From Streptomyces griseosporeus (GTDB lineage: Bacteria; Actinomycetota; Actinomycetes; Streptomycetales; Streptomycetaceae): a stretch of DNA of 64,000 bases. The stretch is taken from NCBI RefSeq assembly GCF_014656055.1, contig NZ_BNBR01000004.1, positions 387,081-451,080 of the forward strand, in the 5' to 3' direction. The notes under the pieces were generated by a model that worked only from the letters and a program-made list of their open reading frames with translations, was not told the origin of the DNA and did no database searches. The position numbers and the translations under genes are program-made. This document shows, in pieces, positions 35,222-44,058 of this stretch. The number at the start of each line of letters is the position of its first letter. Positions within the stretch are counted from its first letter, which is position 1.

Positions 35222-36640
35222 TCACCGGTACTCCGACAGCCTGCGCCCGATGCCGAGCAGCGCGCCCGCCGCGCCCAGCAGGGCGAGGACGGCGGCGCCC
35301 ACCGGCAGGCCGCTCATCGCGTCCAGGCCGTCGCCCGCGGCCCGCTGGAACTCGCCCTGCTCGTGCGTCAGCGCCTTCGCCAGGTTGGCGTCGACGCTGT
35401 CGAAGCACTCGCCGGTCGCGCCCTTCGCGCCCGCGCTGCCCGGCGCGCCGATCACCTTGTCCAGCGCCTGCTCGTAGAAACCGTCCTCGTCGGCGGTGCG
35501 GGCGGTGGCGTGCCGCTTCTTCCACTCCGTCATGTTGCCGACGGCCGCGGTCACCGGCTGCTCGCCGCCGGCGTCGTCGGCGAGGCCGCGGGCCTGGGTG
35601 AGGGTGCGGCCGAGGAGGTCCATGTCCTTGCCGAAGTCGTAGTCGTACGCGTCGTACGTCCGGCCGCCCACCTTGACCGTCTCCGCGCCGCGCGCCACCA
35701 GCGTGAGGTTCTCGTTGCCCCGGGCCTTCAGGGAGGCGATGCGGGCGTCGTGCAGGACGTTGAGGGAGCGCACGCCGTGGTCGTAGGAGTCGTTCAGCGA
35801 GGCGCGGGCGAGGCTGTGGCCGACGACCAGCCACAGCAGGACGACCGTGGTGGCCGCGGTGGCCGCGACCAGGCCCTGGTTCAGGACGCGGTGCGTACGG
35901 CGGTAGTGGCGGTGCTGGGCCCAGGCGAGCGCGGCGAGCGCGGCGACGCCGAGGGCGATCGCGGGCCAGGGGTAGGGACGGGCGTCCGCGTAGTCCGCGG
36001 CGAGGCGCTGGTTCTCCTTCTTGTACAGGTCCTCCGCCGCCGGGAGCATGTCCTTCTGCATCTTCTCGTTGGCGTAGCGCAGGTACGCGCCGCCGACCGG
36101 GAAGCCCTGGCGGTTGTACGTGCGCGCGCGCTCCACCAGCCCCTTGTACTCCGGCAGGAGGCGGTTGAGGCGGGCGATGGTGTCCGCGGCGGGGGTGCCG
36201 GCGTCGGAGCTGTTCGCCGCGGTGATCAGGCCTGCGGCGGCCGTGCGGATGTCTCTCTCGTAGCGGTCGCGGGAGTCCTTGGTCTCCTGGCCGCCGGCCA
36301 GGAAGCCGCTGGAGGCGGCGGTGTTGGCGTCCGCGAGGGAGCGGTAGATGTCGGCTGCGGCCGAGCTGAGGGGCTGGCTCTTGTGGAGGACGTCGTCGGC
36401 TGCGGCGCTGCGGTCGGTCATCTGCCAGGCGGTGACGGCGCCGAAGGCGAGGACGAGGGCGGCGAGTACGGCGCCGATGATGCGGAGGCGGCCGGGTTCT
36501 GTGGTGGCGGCTGTGCGGAGGCGGGTGAGGCCTTCTGCGAATGCGGTGCGGTGGGGGGTGGTTGTGGGGGTGGGGGCGAGGGTGGGGGGCATGGGTGTGC
36601 CCTGTGGTGGTGCCGGGTTGCTCGTCGGCGTTCGTGTCAC
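35222..36640 (-). CDS. glnX: GlnX-like membrane sensor/transducer
   Basis: About 472 residues from GTG 36640, with GGGGGAGG 6 bases upstream. After a Pro/Thr-rich cytoplasmic tail come four membrane spans: about 56-76 (IIGAVLAALVLAFGAVTAW), about 220-240, about 253-275 (LVAATAATTVVLLWLVVG) and near the C-terminus (VGAAVLALLGAAGALLGIG). Two helical extracytoplasmic domains lie between them. No kinase or HAMP-type output is visible. It matches the layout of GlnX, which relays GlnH ligand binding to PknG. First gene of the seven-gene operon. Confidence 0.82.
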   Translation of the reverse strand: MTRTPTSNPAPPQGTPMPPTLAPTPTTTPHRTAFAEGLTRLRTAATTEPGRLRIIGAVLAALVLAFGAVTAWQMTDRSAAADDVLHKSQPLSSAAADIYRSLADANTAASSGFLAGGQETKDSRDRYERDIRTAAAGLITAANSSDAGTPAADTIARLNRLLPEYKGLVERARTYNRQGFPVGGAYLRYANEKMQKDMLPAAEDLYKKENQRLAADYADARPYPWPAIALGVAALAALAWAQHRHYRRTHRVLNQGLVAATAATTVVLLWLVVGHSLARASLNDSYDHGVRSLNVLHDARIASLKARGNENLTLVARGAETVKVGGRTYDAYDYDFGKDMDLLGRTLTQARGLADDAGGEQPVTAAVGNMTEWKKRHATARTADEDGFYEQALDKVIGAPGSAGAKGATGECFDSVDANLAKALTHEQGEFQRAAGDGLDAMSGLPVGAAVLALLGAAGALLGIGRRLSEYR

Positions 36641-36753
36641 TGGTGACCTCCCCCATGGCCATTCGTCGCCGCAAGTATCCACGACTCCCTGCCCATGAAT
36701 ACGTCGGGGAGATCGGTTCGGTTCCCGGGGTTGTTCGTCTGCGGGTGCGTGGG

Positions 36754-37067
36754 GGCTGGTCGCGCAGTTCCCCGCGCCCCTATATGCCTGCGGCGGCCCG
36801 TGCGGGTGGCGCGGTGGCTGGTGTAGCGCCTTCCGCTGGTGGGTGGGTCGGGGCCGCGCCGGGGGGTATCCGTCCTCGGTGCGCCGCTGGGTACGGTCAA
36901 ATTCGTGCCGCTTCTTTCCGGCGCCCGCTGCGGGCGGACACCCCCCGACACGTCCCCTTCCCGCCGTACGCGTCTACCGGCCGTCGCAGCTGCGGGCAGC
37001 CGCTCTTCGACGTAGCAGCGGGCAGTCGTGCCGCTGGGGCGGCACGGGTGGGCGCAGCGGCACCCCG
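36754..37067. repeat. Intergenic repeats upstream of glnX
   Basis: The 477-base gap 36641-37117 holds no gene I can support. It contains GCGCAGTTCCCCGCGCCCCT near 36762-36781, part of a dispersed repeat I recall as common in Streptomyces intergenic DNA. It also holds, at 37018-37067, a perfect inverted copy of the 50-base element at 17290-17339. Confidence 0.8.
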
Positions 37068-37117
37068 TCGCGCCGGGCTGCGCGACCCACCCCCGGGCAG
37101 CCGCAGCGCCGGGTGAG

Positions 37118-38086
37118 CTAGGTGAAGTGGCTCCGGAGTCGCTCCTGTTCCGCCGCGTCCGTTCGCAAGTGGTCGAGGCCCAGCAGGGCCGCGCCCAGGA
37201 CCGGGGGCTGGCGGACCACCTGGGGTACGGCCTTCGGGGCCCGGGCTGCCAGCAAGGTGTGGACGCCGTCGTTCAGTTGGGTGTGGCCCGCCGTCAACAC
37301 CCCGCCTCCCAGCAGTACCGGCGTCTCCTCGGAGAGGAGGTCCAGGCGGCGCAGGGCCACCACCGCCATCGTCACGATCTCGTCCGACAGGCGGTCGACC
37401 AGGGAGCGGGCCACGGGGTCACCCGAAGCCGCCGTCGCGAACAGCACCGGCGTCAGCTCGTGACGGCGGGAGAGAGGGACGTGGCCCAGGTGCAGCGCCT
37501 CGATCAGGGCGTACATGGACGGGAGGGAGAAATGCGCGGGGAGTGTCTCCGCCAAGGACGTGGGCGCGCCGCGGCCGTCCTCCGCGCGGGCCGCGTGCCA
37601 CAGCGCCTCCTCCGCCAGGCCCCAGCCGCCGCCCCAGTCGCCGGAGATGCGGCCCAGCGCGGGGAAGCGGGCGGTGCGGCCGTCGGGGCGCATGCCGACG
37701 CAGTTGATGCCCGCGCCGCAGACGACGGCCACACCGCGGGGCTCGGCGACGCCCGCCCTGAGGATCGCGAAGGTGTCGTTGCGTACCTCCACCGACTCGC
37801 CCCACGCGCGCGCGTGCAGCGCCGCCGCCAGTTGTTCCTCCTCCACCGGCAGGTCCGCGTTGGCCAGGCACGCCGAGACGTGGGTGACGGAGTCGAGGGA
37901 CGCCGTGTGCAGGGCCTCGGTCACGGGTTCGGCCAGGGTGTCCAGGGCGGTCTGGATCCCTACCGCCGGGGGGCGGAAGCCGCCGCCGCGGGCCGTGGCG
38001 AGGACGTCTCCGTCCGTGGTCACCACCGCGACGTCGGTCTTGCTGTTGCCGGCGTCGATGGCGAGGACGCTTCCGGTCAGGCCCAC
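37118..38086 (-). CDS. csnK: BadF/NAGK-type amino-sugar kinase CsnK
   Basis: 322 residues from GTG 38086 with GGAG about 8 bases upstream; it overlaps the upstream GH4 gene by 10 bases. It has an ASKHA kinase fold: phosphate-1 loop LAIDAGNSKTDVAV, phosphate-2 VVCGAGINCVG, GRISGDWGGGWGLAEEAL typical of N-acetylglucosamine kinases, and an adenosine loop LLGGGVL. Last gene of the csnREFGHK operon. Its S. coelicolor/lividans counterpart is, as I recall, reported as a glucosamine kinase. It would phosphorylate the sugar released from imported chitosan oligomers. Confidence 0.87.
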   Translation of the reverse strand: MGLTGSVLAIDAGNSKTDVAVVTTDGDVLATARGGGFRPPAVGIQTALDTLAEPVTEALHTASLDSVTHVSACLANADLPVEEEQLAAALHARAWGESVEVRNDTFAILRAGVAEPRGVAVVCGAGINCVGMRPDGRTARFPALGRISGDWGGGWGLAEEALWHAARAEDGRGAPTSLAETLPAHFSLPSMYALIEALHLGHVPLSRRHELTPVLFATAASGDPVARSLVDRLSDEIVTMAVVALRRLDLLSEETPVLLGGGVLTAGHTQLNDGVHTLLAARAPKAVPQVVRQPPVLGAALLGLDHLRTDAAEQERLRSHFT

Positions 38087-39342
38087 GTAAGGTGCTCCCG
38101 GTTGTGTGCGATCAGGCGGTCGGTGAGGGCGTCGGCGTGGTCGTACTGGCCGATCAGGGGGTGGGCGAGCAGGGCGCGGAAGACGCGGTCGCGGCCGCCG
38201 TGCAGGGCCGCTTCCAGGGCCAGGTGCTCGTACGCCGTCACGTTGGCGATCAGGCCCGCGAAGAGGGGGTCGGGTTGAGCCGCGGGCAGGGGGGTCGCGC
38301 CCGTGCGGCCCACCGCGGACTGGACCTCGATCACCGCGTCGTCCGGGAGGAACGGCAGCGTTCCCCGGTTGAGGGTGTTCACCACCTGGTAGGGGGAACC
38401 GGAGCCGCCCAGCAGGGCCGCCGCCAGGTCCACCGCCGCCTCGGAGTAGTAGGCGCCGCCCCGCTTCGCCAGCAGGGCCGGCTTCTCGTCCAGGGTGGGG
38501 TCGCCGTACATCTGGAGCAGTTCGCGTTCCATCGCCGCTACTTCCGCCGCTCGGGACGGCTTGGTGCGCAGTTGCCGTACCACCTCGTCGTGCGCGTAGT
38601 AGTAGCGCAGGTAGTAGGAGGGGATCGCGTTCAGGCGGTTGAGGAGCGTGCGGGGCAGGTGCAGGTCCGTGGCGATCTGCTCGCCGTGGTCGGACAGGAG
38701 TTTGGGCAGGACGTCCTCGCCCTCGGGGCCGCCCAGGCGTACCCCGGTCTCCCAGGTGAGGTGGTTCAGGCCCACGTGGTCCAGGTGGACGTCGGCGGGG
38801 GCGACGCCGAGCAGGCCGGCGAACTTGCGCTGGAAGCCGATCGCCACGTTGCACAGGCCGACCGCCTTGTGGCCCGCCTGGAGCAGGGCGCGGGTGACGA
38901 TGCCGACCGGGTTGGTGAAGTCGATGATCCAGGCGTGCGGGTTGGCGCGGCGGACGCGGTCCGCGATGTCGAGGACCACCGGGACCGTGCGCAGCGCCTT
39001 CGCCAGGCCGCCCGCGCCGGTCGTCTCCTGGCCCACGCAGCCGCACTCCAGCGGCCAGGTCTCGTCCTGTTCGCGGGCGGCCTGGCCGCCGACGCGCAGC
39101 TGGAGCAGGACCGCGTCCGCGCCGTCCACGCCCGCGTCCAGATCGGTGGTGGTGGTGATCCGGCCGGGGTGCTGCTGTCTGGTGAAGATGCGGCGGGCCA
39201 GGCCGCCGACGAGGTCCAGGCGGTCCGTCGCCGGGTCGACGAGGACCAGTTCCTCGATCGGCAGGGTGTCGCGCAGGCGTGCGAAGCCGTCGATGAGTTC
39301 GGGGGTGTAGGTCGAGCCTCCGCCGACCACGGTGAGTTTCAT
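38077..39342 (-). CDS. csnH: Glycoside hydrolase family 4 enzyme CsnH
   Basis: 421 residues. It has an N-terminal NAD-binding Rossmann motif KLTVVGGGSTYTPELI, then the family 4 signatures ECGCVGQETTGAGG, IIDFTNPVGIVTRAL and GLCNVAIGFQRK (with the metal-binding Cys) and DHVGLNHLTW. GH4 enzymes cleave glycosides by NAD+/Mn2+-dependent oxidation at C3. Here, beside an ABC importer and a sugar kinase instead of a PTS, it probably cleaves glucosamine-containing oligosaccharides in the cytoplasm. Confidence 0.9.
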   Translation of the reverse strand: MKLTVVGGGSTYTPELIDGFARLRDTLPIEELVLVDPATDRLDLVGGLARRIFTRQQHPGRITTTTDLDAGVDGADAVLLQLRVGGQAAREQDETWPLECGCVGQETTGAGGLAKALRTVPVVLDIADRVRRANPHAWIIDFTNPVGIVTRALLQAGHKAVGLCNVAIGFQRKFAGLLGVAPADVHLDHVGLNHLTWETGVRLGGPEGEDVLPKLLSDHGEQIATDLHLPRTLLNRLNAIPSYYLRYYYAHDEVVRQLRTKPSRAAEVAAMERELLQMYGDPTLDEKPALLAKRGGAYYSEAAVDLAAALLGGSGSPYQVVNTLNRGTLPFLPDDAVIEVQSAVGRTGATPLPAAQPDPLFAGLIANVTAYEHLALEAALHGGRDRVFRALLAHPLIGQYDHADALTDRLIAHNREHLTWA

Positions 39343-39349
39343 GTGTGGT

Positions 39350-40240
39350 TCAACCCTTCACTCCGGTGAGCGTGACGCCCTCGACGAACGCCTTCTGCGC
39401 GAAGAAGAACACGAGGATCACGGGGGCCATGACCAGCACGGTGGCGGCCATGGTGAGGTTCCAGTCGGTGTGGTGCGCGCCCTTGAACGACTCCAGGCCG
39501 TAGCTCAGGGTCCAGGCGCCCGGGTTCTCCGAGGCGTAGATCTGCGGGCCGAAGTAGTCGTTCCAGGCGTAGAAGAACTGGAAGAGGGCCACCGCCGCGA
39601 TGCCCGGCTTCGCCATGGGGAGCACCACTTTCAGCAGGGTGCGTACGTCGCCGCAGCCGTCGACCTTCGCCGCGTCGACGTACTCGTCCGGGATCGTCGT
39701 GAGGAACTGGCGCAGCAGGAAGATCGAGAACGCGTCGCCGAGCGCCATGGGGACGATCAGGGGCCACAGGGTCCCCGAGAGGTCCAGTTGCCTCGCCCAG
39801 AACAGGTACATGGGGATCACGACGACCTGCGGCGGCAGCATCATCATCGAGATCACCAGCATCAGGGCGAGGTTGCGGCCCCGGAAGCGGAACTTGGCCA
39901 GCGCGTAGGCGACGGGGACGGAGGAGACGACCGTAAGGACGGTTCCCAGTCCCGCGTAGAGCAGCGTGTTGCGCCACCAGGTGAGGAAGCCGGGCGTGTC
40001 GAAGACCTTCCGGTAGTTGTCCCACTCCCAGGTGTGCGGGATCAGGTCGCGGCTCAGTGCCTGACTGTCGCTCATCAGGGAGGTGAGGAACACGAACACG
40101 AACGGCAGGGTGAAGAACAGCGCGGCGGCCACGCCGAGGGAGTGCACCGCGATCCAGTGCAGGACGTTGCGGCGGCGCGCGGCCGTCGCCTCCGGTGCGG
40201 GGGTGAGGGTGCGTGCCGGTGTGTCCAGCAGTTGGGTCAT
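39350..40240 (-). CDS. csnG: Carbohydrate ABC permease (MalG type), CsnG
   Basis: 296 residues with six predicted spans and the conserved EAA loop (DAAKVDGCGDVRTLLKVVLP). The start is 2 bases from the csnF stop and csnH follows after 7 bases. It forms the channel with CsnF; as in many Streptomyces sugar importers the ATPase is not in the operon and is presumably MsiK. Confidence 0.9.
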   Translation of the reverse strand: MTQLLDTPARTLTPAPEATAARRRNVLHWIAVHSLGVAAALFFTLPFVFVFLTSLMSDSQALSRDLIPHTWEWDNYRKVFDTPGFLTWWRNTLLYAGLGTVLTVVSSVPVAYALAKFRFRGRNLALMLVISMMMLPPQVVVIPMYLFWARQLDLSGTLWPLIVPMALGDAFSIFLLRQFLTTIPDEYVDAAKVDGCGDVRTLLKVVLPMAKPGIAAVALFQFFYAWNDYFGPQIYASENPGAWTLSYGLESFKGAHHTDWNLTMAATVLVMAPVILVFFFAQKAFVEGVTLTGVKG

Positions 40241-40242
40241 CG

Positions 40243-41184
40243 TCAGTCACCTGCCTGGATGAGACCGCCCCGGCGCCGCATCAGGAGCGCGGTGAACACC
40301 ATCGACAGGGCGAAGAGGACGAGTGCCACCACGCAGGCGGAGCCGTAGTCGAAGCGCTGGAAGCCGAGGTTGTAGACGAGCTGGGGGAGGGTGAGCGTGG
40401 ACTTGTCCGGGTAGCCGGGCTCGAACTGGGTGCCGGCGCCCTGGATGACGCCCGAGGCGACCTTTCCCGCGATCAGCGGCTGCGTGTAGTACTGCATCGT
40501 CTGGATCACGCCCGTGACGACGGCGAACATGATGATCGGCGAGATCGTGGGGAGCGTGACGTACCGGAAGCGCTGCCAGGACGACGCGCCGTCCAGCTCG
40601 GCCGCCTCGTACTGCTCCTTCGGCACGTCGAGCAGCGCCGCCATGAAGATGACCATCAGGTCGCCGATGCCCCACAGGGCGAGCAGGGTGAGGGCCGGCT
40701 TGGACCAGGACGGGTCGTTGAACCAGCCGGGGGCCGGGACGCCGATGCGTTCGAGGAGTGAGTTGACCGGGCCCGTGCCGGGGTTGAGCAGGAACGCGAA
40801 GGACATCGTCGCCGCGACCGGCGGGGCCAGGTACGGCAGGTAGAACAGGGTGCGGAAGACGCCCGTGCCCGTCTTGATCTTCGTGATCAGCAGGCCCACG
40901 CCGAGGCCGAACACCACACGCAGCCCGACCATCACCACGACCAGCCACAGCGTGTTGCGCAGGGCGGGCCAGAAGAGGGGGTAGTGCGCGAAGACGTACG
41001 TCCAGTTCTTCGTCCCGCTCCACGTCGGCGCCTGGAAGCCGTCGTAGTGCATGAAGGAGAAGTAGACGGTGGACAGCAGCGGGTAGGCGAAGAAGACCGC
41101 GAAGCCGATCAGCCAGGGGGAGAGGAAGGCGAGGGTGCGCAGCGCCGACCTGCGGCGCTTCGAGGCGAGGGTGAGCGCGCTCAT
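40243..41184 (-). CDS. csnF: Carbohydrate ABC permease (MalF type), CsnF
   Basis: 313 residues from ATG 41184, which overlaps the last base of the csnE stop codon (TGATG). Six spans are predicted, starting with LSPWLIGFAVFFAYPLLSTV, with the EAA loop EQYEAAELDGASSWQRFRYV. It partners CsnG for uptake of chitosan oligomers. Confidence 0.9.
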   Translation of the reverse strand: MSALTLASKRRRSALRTLAFLSPWLIGFAVFFAYPLLSTVYFSFMHYDGFQAPTWSGTKNWTYVFAHYPLFWPALRNTLWLVVVMVGLRVVFGLGVGLLITKIKTGTGVFRTLFYLPYLAPPVAATMSFAFLLNPGTGPVNSLLERIGVPAPGWFNDPSWSKPALTLLALWGIGDLMVIFMAALLDVPKEQYEAAELDGASSWQRFRYVTLPTISPIIMFAVVTGVIQTMQYYTQPLIAGKVASGVIQGAGTQFEPGYPDKSTLTLPQLVYNLGFQRFDYGSACVVALVLFALSMVFTALLMRRRGGLIQAGD

Positions 41185-42542
41185 CACTTCGCCTGCGCGA
41201 TGTCCGTGTCGATCTGCGCGGCCGTCCGCGCCAGGCCGGCCTTGAGGTCCTTGGCCTTGCCGCTCTCGTAGGCGTAGCCGAACTCCTGAATCGTCACCAG
41301 GTACACGCCGCCGTTGACCGAGGCGGGCGAGGTCGTGGAGTTCGGGTTGGCGGCGATGTCCAGGAACGTCTTGAAGCGCGGGTCGTACGTCAGCTTCGGC
41401 GACTTCAGCGCGGCGAGGGTGGAAGGAACGTTGTGGATGGCGTTGGAGAAGCCGACCACCGCGTCCGTGTCGGTGGTCATGTACTTCACCAGTTCCCAGG
41501 CCGCGTTCTGCTTCTTGCTGGTCGCGGCGATGCCGGCGATGGTGCCGGTGATGTAGCCCTTGCCGTACTGGTCGGCCTGGTCGTCGGGGACGGGCAGCGG
41601 GGCGACGCCGATCTCGAAGCCGGGCTTGGCCTCCTCGGCCATGCCGAGCCGCCACTCGCCGTCGAGCTGCATGGCGACCTGACCGGTGTGGAAGGGGTGC
41701 TTGGGCCCCCACTCGTCGCCCAGCTTGGAGCGGAACGTCTCCAGCTTGCGGAAGCCGCCGAGTTCGTCGACGAGCCGCTTCTGCAGGGTGAACGCCTTCT
41801 CGAACGCCGGGTCCTTGGCGACGTTCGACTTGCCCTGCGCGTCGAAGTACGTGGGGGAGAACTGTGCGAGGTAGTGCTCGGTGGTCGACTCCCAGCCGTG
41901 GTAGTTCGGCATGAAGCCGAGCTGCTTGTAGGAGTCGCCGTCGGTGATCGTGAGCTTCTTGGCGTCGGCCTCGAACTCCGACCAGGTCTTCGGCGGGGTC
42001 TTGAGGCCGGCCTTCGCGAAGGCGGTCTTGTTGTAGTAGAGGCCGTAGGCGTCGCCGAGGAGCGGGACGGTGCAGCGGTTGCCCTCGAACTGCGTGTACT
42101 CGTTCATCGCCTTCGGGAAGGTCGTGGCCGGGTCGATCCCCGACTTCTCGAAGAAGGGGCCGAGGTCGACCAGCGCGCCGGAGGAGCAGAACTTCCCCAC
42201 GTTGTTGGTGGTGAAGGAGGAGATCACGTCGGGTGCCTTGCTGCCGCCCGCCCGCAGCGCCTGGTTGATCTTGTCGTCGGTCATGCCGCCGACGACCGTG
42301 ACGTGGATGTTCGGGTGCGCCTTCTCGAACCCGGCGACCAGCGACTTCACGGCCGCGACCTCGCCCGGCGCGCTCCAGGCGTGCCAGAAGGTGAGGGTCG
42401 TCTCCTTCGACGGGTCGTCGGAGGCGCCGGAGCCGGACTGGCCGGTACAGGCGGTGGCGAGGAGCGCGAGGGAGGCGGAGGCGGCGAGCGCCACGGCCGC
42501 CTTCCGGGAGACGGCGGGTATGGAACGGGAGTTTTCGGGCAT
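41184..42542 (-). CDS. csnE: Sugar-binding lipoprotein CsnE
   Basis: 452 residues with a lipoprotein signal peptide: positively charged start, hydrophobic core ALAASASLALL and lipobox LATAC. The mature part is a type 1 extracellular solute-binding fold (TLTFWHAWSAPGEVAAVKSL; TGTIAGIAATSKKQNAAWEL). It captures the sugar outside the membrane for CsnFG. The gap to csnR (84 bases) contains a GGAAGG-type ribosome site but no operator copy. Confidence 0.9.
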   Translation of the reverse strand: MPENSRSIPAVSRKAAVALAASASLALLATACTGQSGSGASDDPSKETTLTFWHAWSAPGEVAAVKSLVAGFEKAHPNIHVTVVGGMTDDKINQALRAGGSKAPDVISSFTTNNVGKFCSSGALVDLGPFFEKSGIDPATTFPKAMNEYTQFEGNRCTVPLLGDAYGLYYNKTAFAKAGLKTPPKTWSEFEADAKKLTITDGDSYKQLGFMPNYHGWESTTEHYLAQFSPTYFDAQGKSNVAKDPAFEKAFTLQKRLVDELGGFRKLETFRSKLGDEWGPKHPFHTGQVAMQLDGEWRLGMAEEAKPGFEIGVAPLPVPDDQADQYGKGYITGTIAGIAATSKKQNAAWELVKYMTTDTDAVVGFSNAIHNVPSTLAALKSPKLTYDPRFKTFLDIAANPNSTTSPASVNGGVYLVTIQEFGYAYESGKAKDLKAGLARTAAQIDTDIAQAK

Positions 42543-42626
42543 GACGGGGTCTCCCTGGGCAGGGGTGGTGGGTGAGGGAAGGGAAGGAAGCGGTGAGGGG
42601 GAGCTACGGGGGTGCGGGTGCCGGGC

Positions 42627-43838
42627 TCAGCGTGAGGTGTCGAAGACCTCGTCGCGGGTCGCGGCCAGCGCGCTCTCCAGCGCGCCGCGCAGGACGGGCT
42701 GTTCGGTCACGTTCCCGACCACCAGCCGGGGCCGGGAGGCGGCCAGTTCCTCCAGCTCGGCCTGGACGAGACCGCGCAGCACCTCGCCGCCCGCGGCCAG
42801 GCAGGCGCCGGACAGGACGACGAGTTCGGGATCGAGGACCGACACGAGCGAGGCGAGACCGGTGGCGAGCCGGGTCGCGTACGTCTGCAGCAGCAGCCTG
42901 CCCTGGACGGTGTCCTCCTCGGCGGCCCGCCGCAGCAGGGCGGCGGCCACCTCGGCGTACGGCCCCGACGGGATGTCCTTGTAGCCGAGCTGGTGGGCGA
43001 GGTCCGGGACGGCCTGCGCACCGGCCAGCTCCTGGTAGCCGCCACTGTTGGCCCGCGTCACCTGCCGGACCAGCGGGGTGCCCGGAACCGGCAGGAAACC
43101 CACCTCGCCCGCGCCGCCGGTGAAGCCGCGGTGCAGCCGGCCTCCGAGGACGAGGGCGGCGCCCAGGCCCTCCTGGTTCCACAGCAGCACGAAGTCGTCG
43201 TGGCCGCGGGCGGCCCCGAGCCGCTGCTCGGCCACGGCGGCGAGGTTGACGTCGTTCTCGTACTCCACCGGCATCGGCAGGGCGGCCGCCAGTTCGTCCA
43301 GCAGCGTGGGGGAGTGCCAGCCGGGCAGGTGGGAGGCGTAGCGCAGGCGGCCGGTGCCCGGGTCGAAGGCGCCCGGGGTGCCGATGACGAGCCGGTGGAC
43401 GTCGTCCCGGGCCAGGCCCGCCGCCTTCACGGCACCGTCGAGGGCGTCGGTGACCTGCTGCACCACGGGCTGCGCCGGACGCCGGCCGGGGGTGGGCAGT
43501 TCGTACGAGCCGACCGTGCGGCCGGTGATGTCGGCGACGGCGGCGCGGATGCGCTGCGGGGTGACGTCGAGGCCGGCGGCGTGTGCGGCGGCCGGGTTGA
43601 CCTCATACAGCTGGGCATTGGGGCCGGGGCGGCCCTCGCTGGTGCCGCTCGCGAGGACCAGGCCGGCCGCCTCCAGCCGGGCCAGCAGCTGCGAGGCCGT
43701 CGGCTTCGACAGGCCGGTCAGCTTGCCGATCCGGGTCCGCGACAGCGGGCCGTGCTCCAGCAGCAGGTCCAGCGCGGCCCGGTCGTTCATGGCGCGCAGC
43801 ACGCGCGGCGTACCCGGCGTACCCGCGGTTCCTGCCAT
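42627..43838 (-). CDS. csnR: ROK-family repressor CsnR
   Basis: About 403 residues from ATG 43838; the upstream extension to 43898 has no ribosome site. An N-terminal winged HTH (about 15-70: GPLSRTRIGKLTGLSKPTAS) is followed by a ROK sugar-sensing fold (VIGTPGAFDPGTGRL; WNQEGLGAALVLGGRLHRG). The gene leads the operon and has a perfect palindrome in its promoter, matching CsnR, which represses chitosanase and its own operon in S. lividans/coelicolor until chitosan oligomers appear. Confidence 0.88.
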   Translation of the reverse strand: MAGTAGTPGTPRVLRAMNDRAALDLLLEHGPLSRTRIGKLTGLSKPTASQLLARLEAAGLVLASGTSEGRPGPNAQLYEVNPAAAHAAGLDVTPQRIRAAVADITGRTVGSYELPTPGRRPAQPVVQQVTDALDGAVKAAGLARDDVHRLVIGTPGAFDPGTGRLRYASHLPGWHSPTLLDELAAALPMPVEYENDVNLAAVAEQRLGAARGHDDFVLLWNQEGLGAALVLGGRLHRGFTGGAGEVGFLPVPGTPLVRQVTRANSGGYQELAGAQAVPDLAHQLGYKDIPSGPYAEVAAALLRRAAEEDTVQGRLLLQTYATRLATGLASLVSVLDPELVVLSGACLAAGGEVLRGLVQAELEELAASRPRLVVGNVTEQPVLRGALESALAATRDEVFDTSR

Positions 43839-43923
43839 GGCGTCGACACCTGCCCTTCCAGCGGCCCAGCTTCCCAGTGACCTGGGACGACTGTCCACTC
43901 GCCGTCTCCCCGCACGTCACTGT

Positions 43924-43938
43924 TAGGAAAGTTTCCTA
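43924..43938. promoter_or_regulatory. CsnR operator upstream of csnR
   Basis: TAGGAAA-G-TTTCCTA, a perfect 7-bp palindrome about 86 bases upstream of the csnR start, in the only promoter region of the csn operon. It resembles the ROK/CsnR box as I remember it. Confidence 0.85.
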
Positions 43939-43987
43939 TCGGGTGGCAGGAACGTATGCCCGCCGGGAAGGAGGCGTCAAGACGGAA

Positions 43988-44024
43988 CGCCCCCGCGGCA
44001 ACGGAGTCGTTACCTGCGGGGGCG
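43988..44024 (-). terminator. Terminator of the mscS gene
   Basis: CGCCCCCGC (43988-43996) pairs with GCGGGGGCG (44016-44024) and an inner partial stem extends it. It lies just past the MscS stop, and read the other way it is upstream of csnR. Confidence 0.75.
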
Positions 44025-44058
44025 TCCGGTGAAGCGGGGCCGGCGTGCCGGGGAGCGG

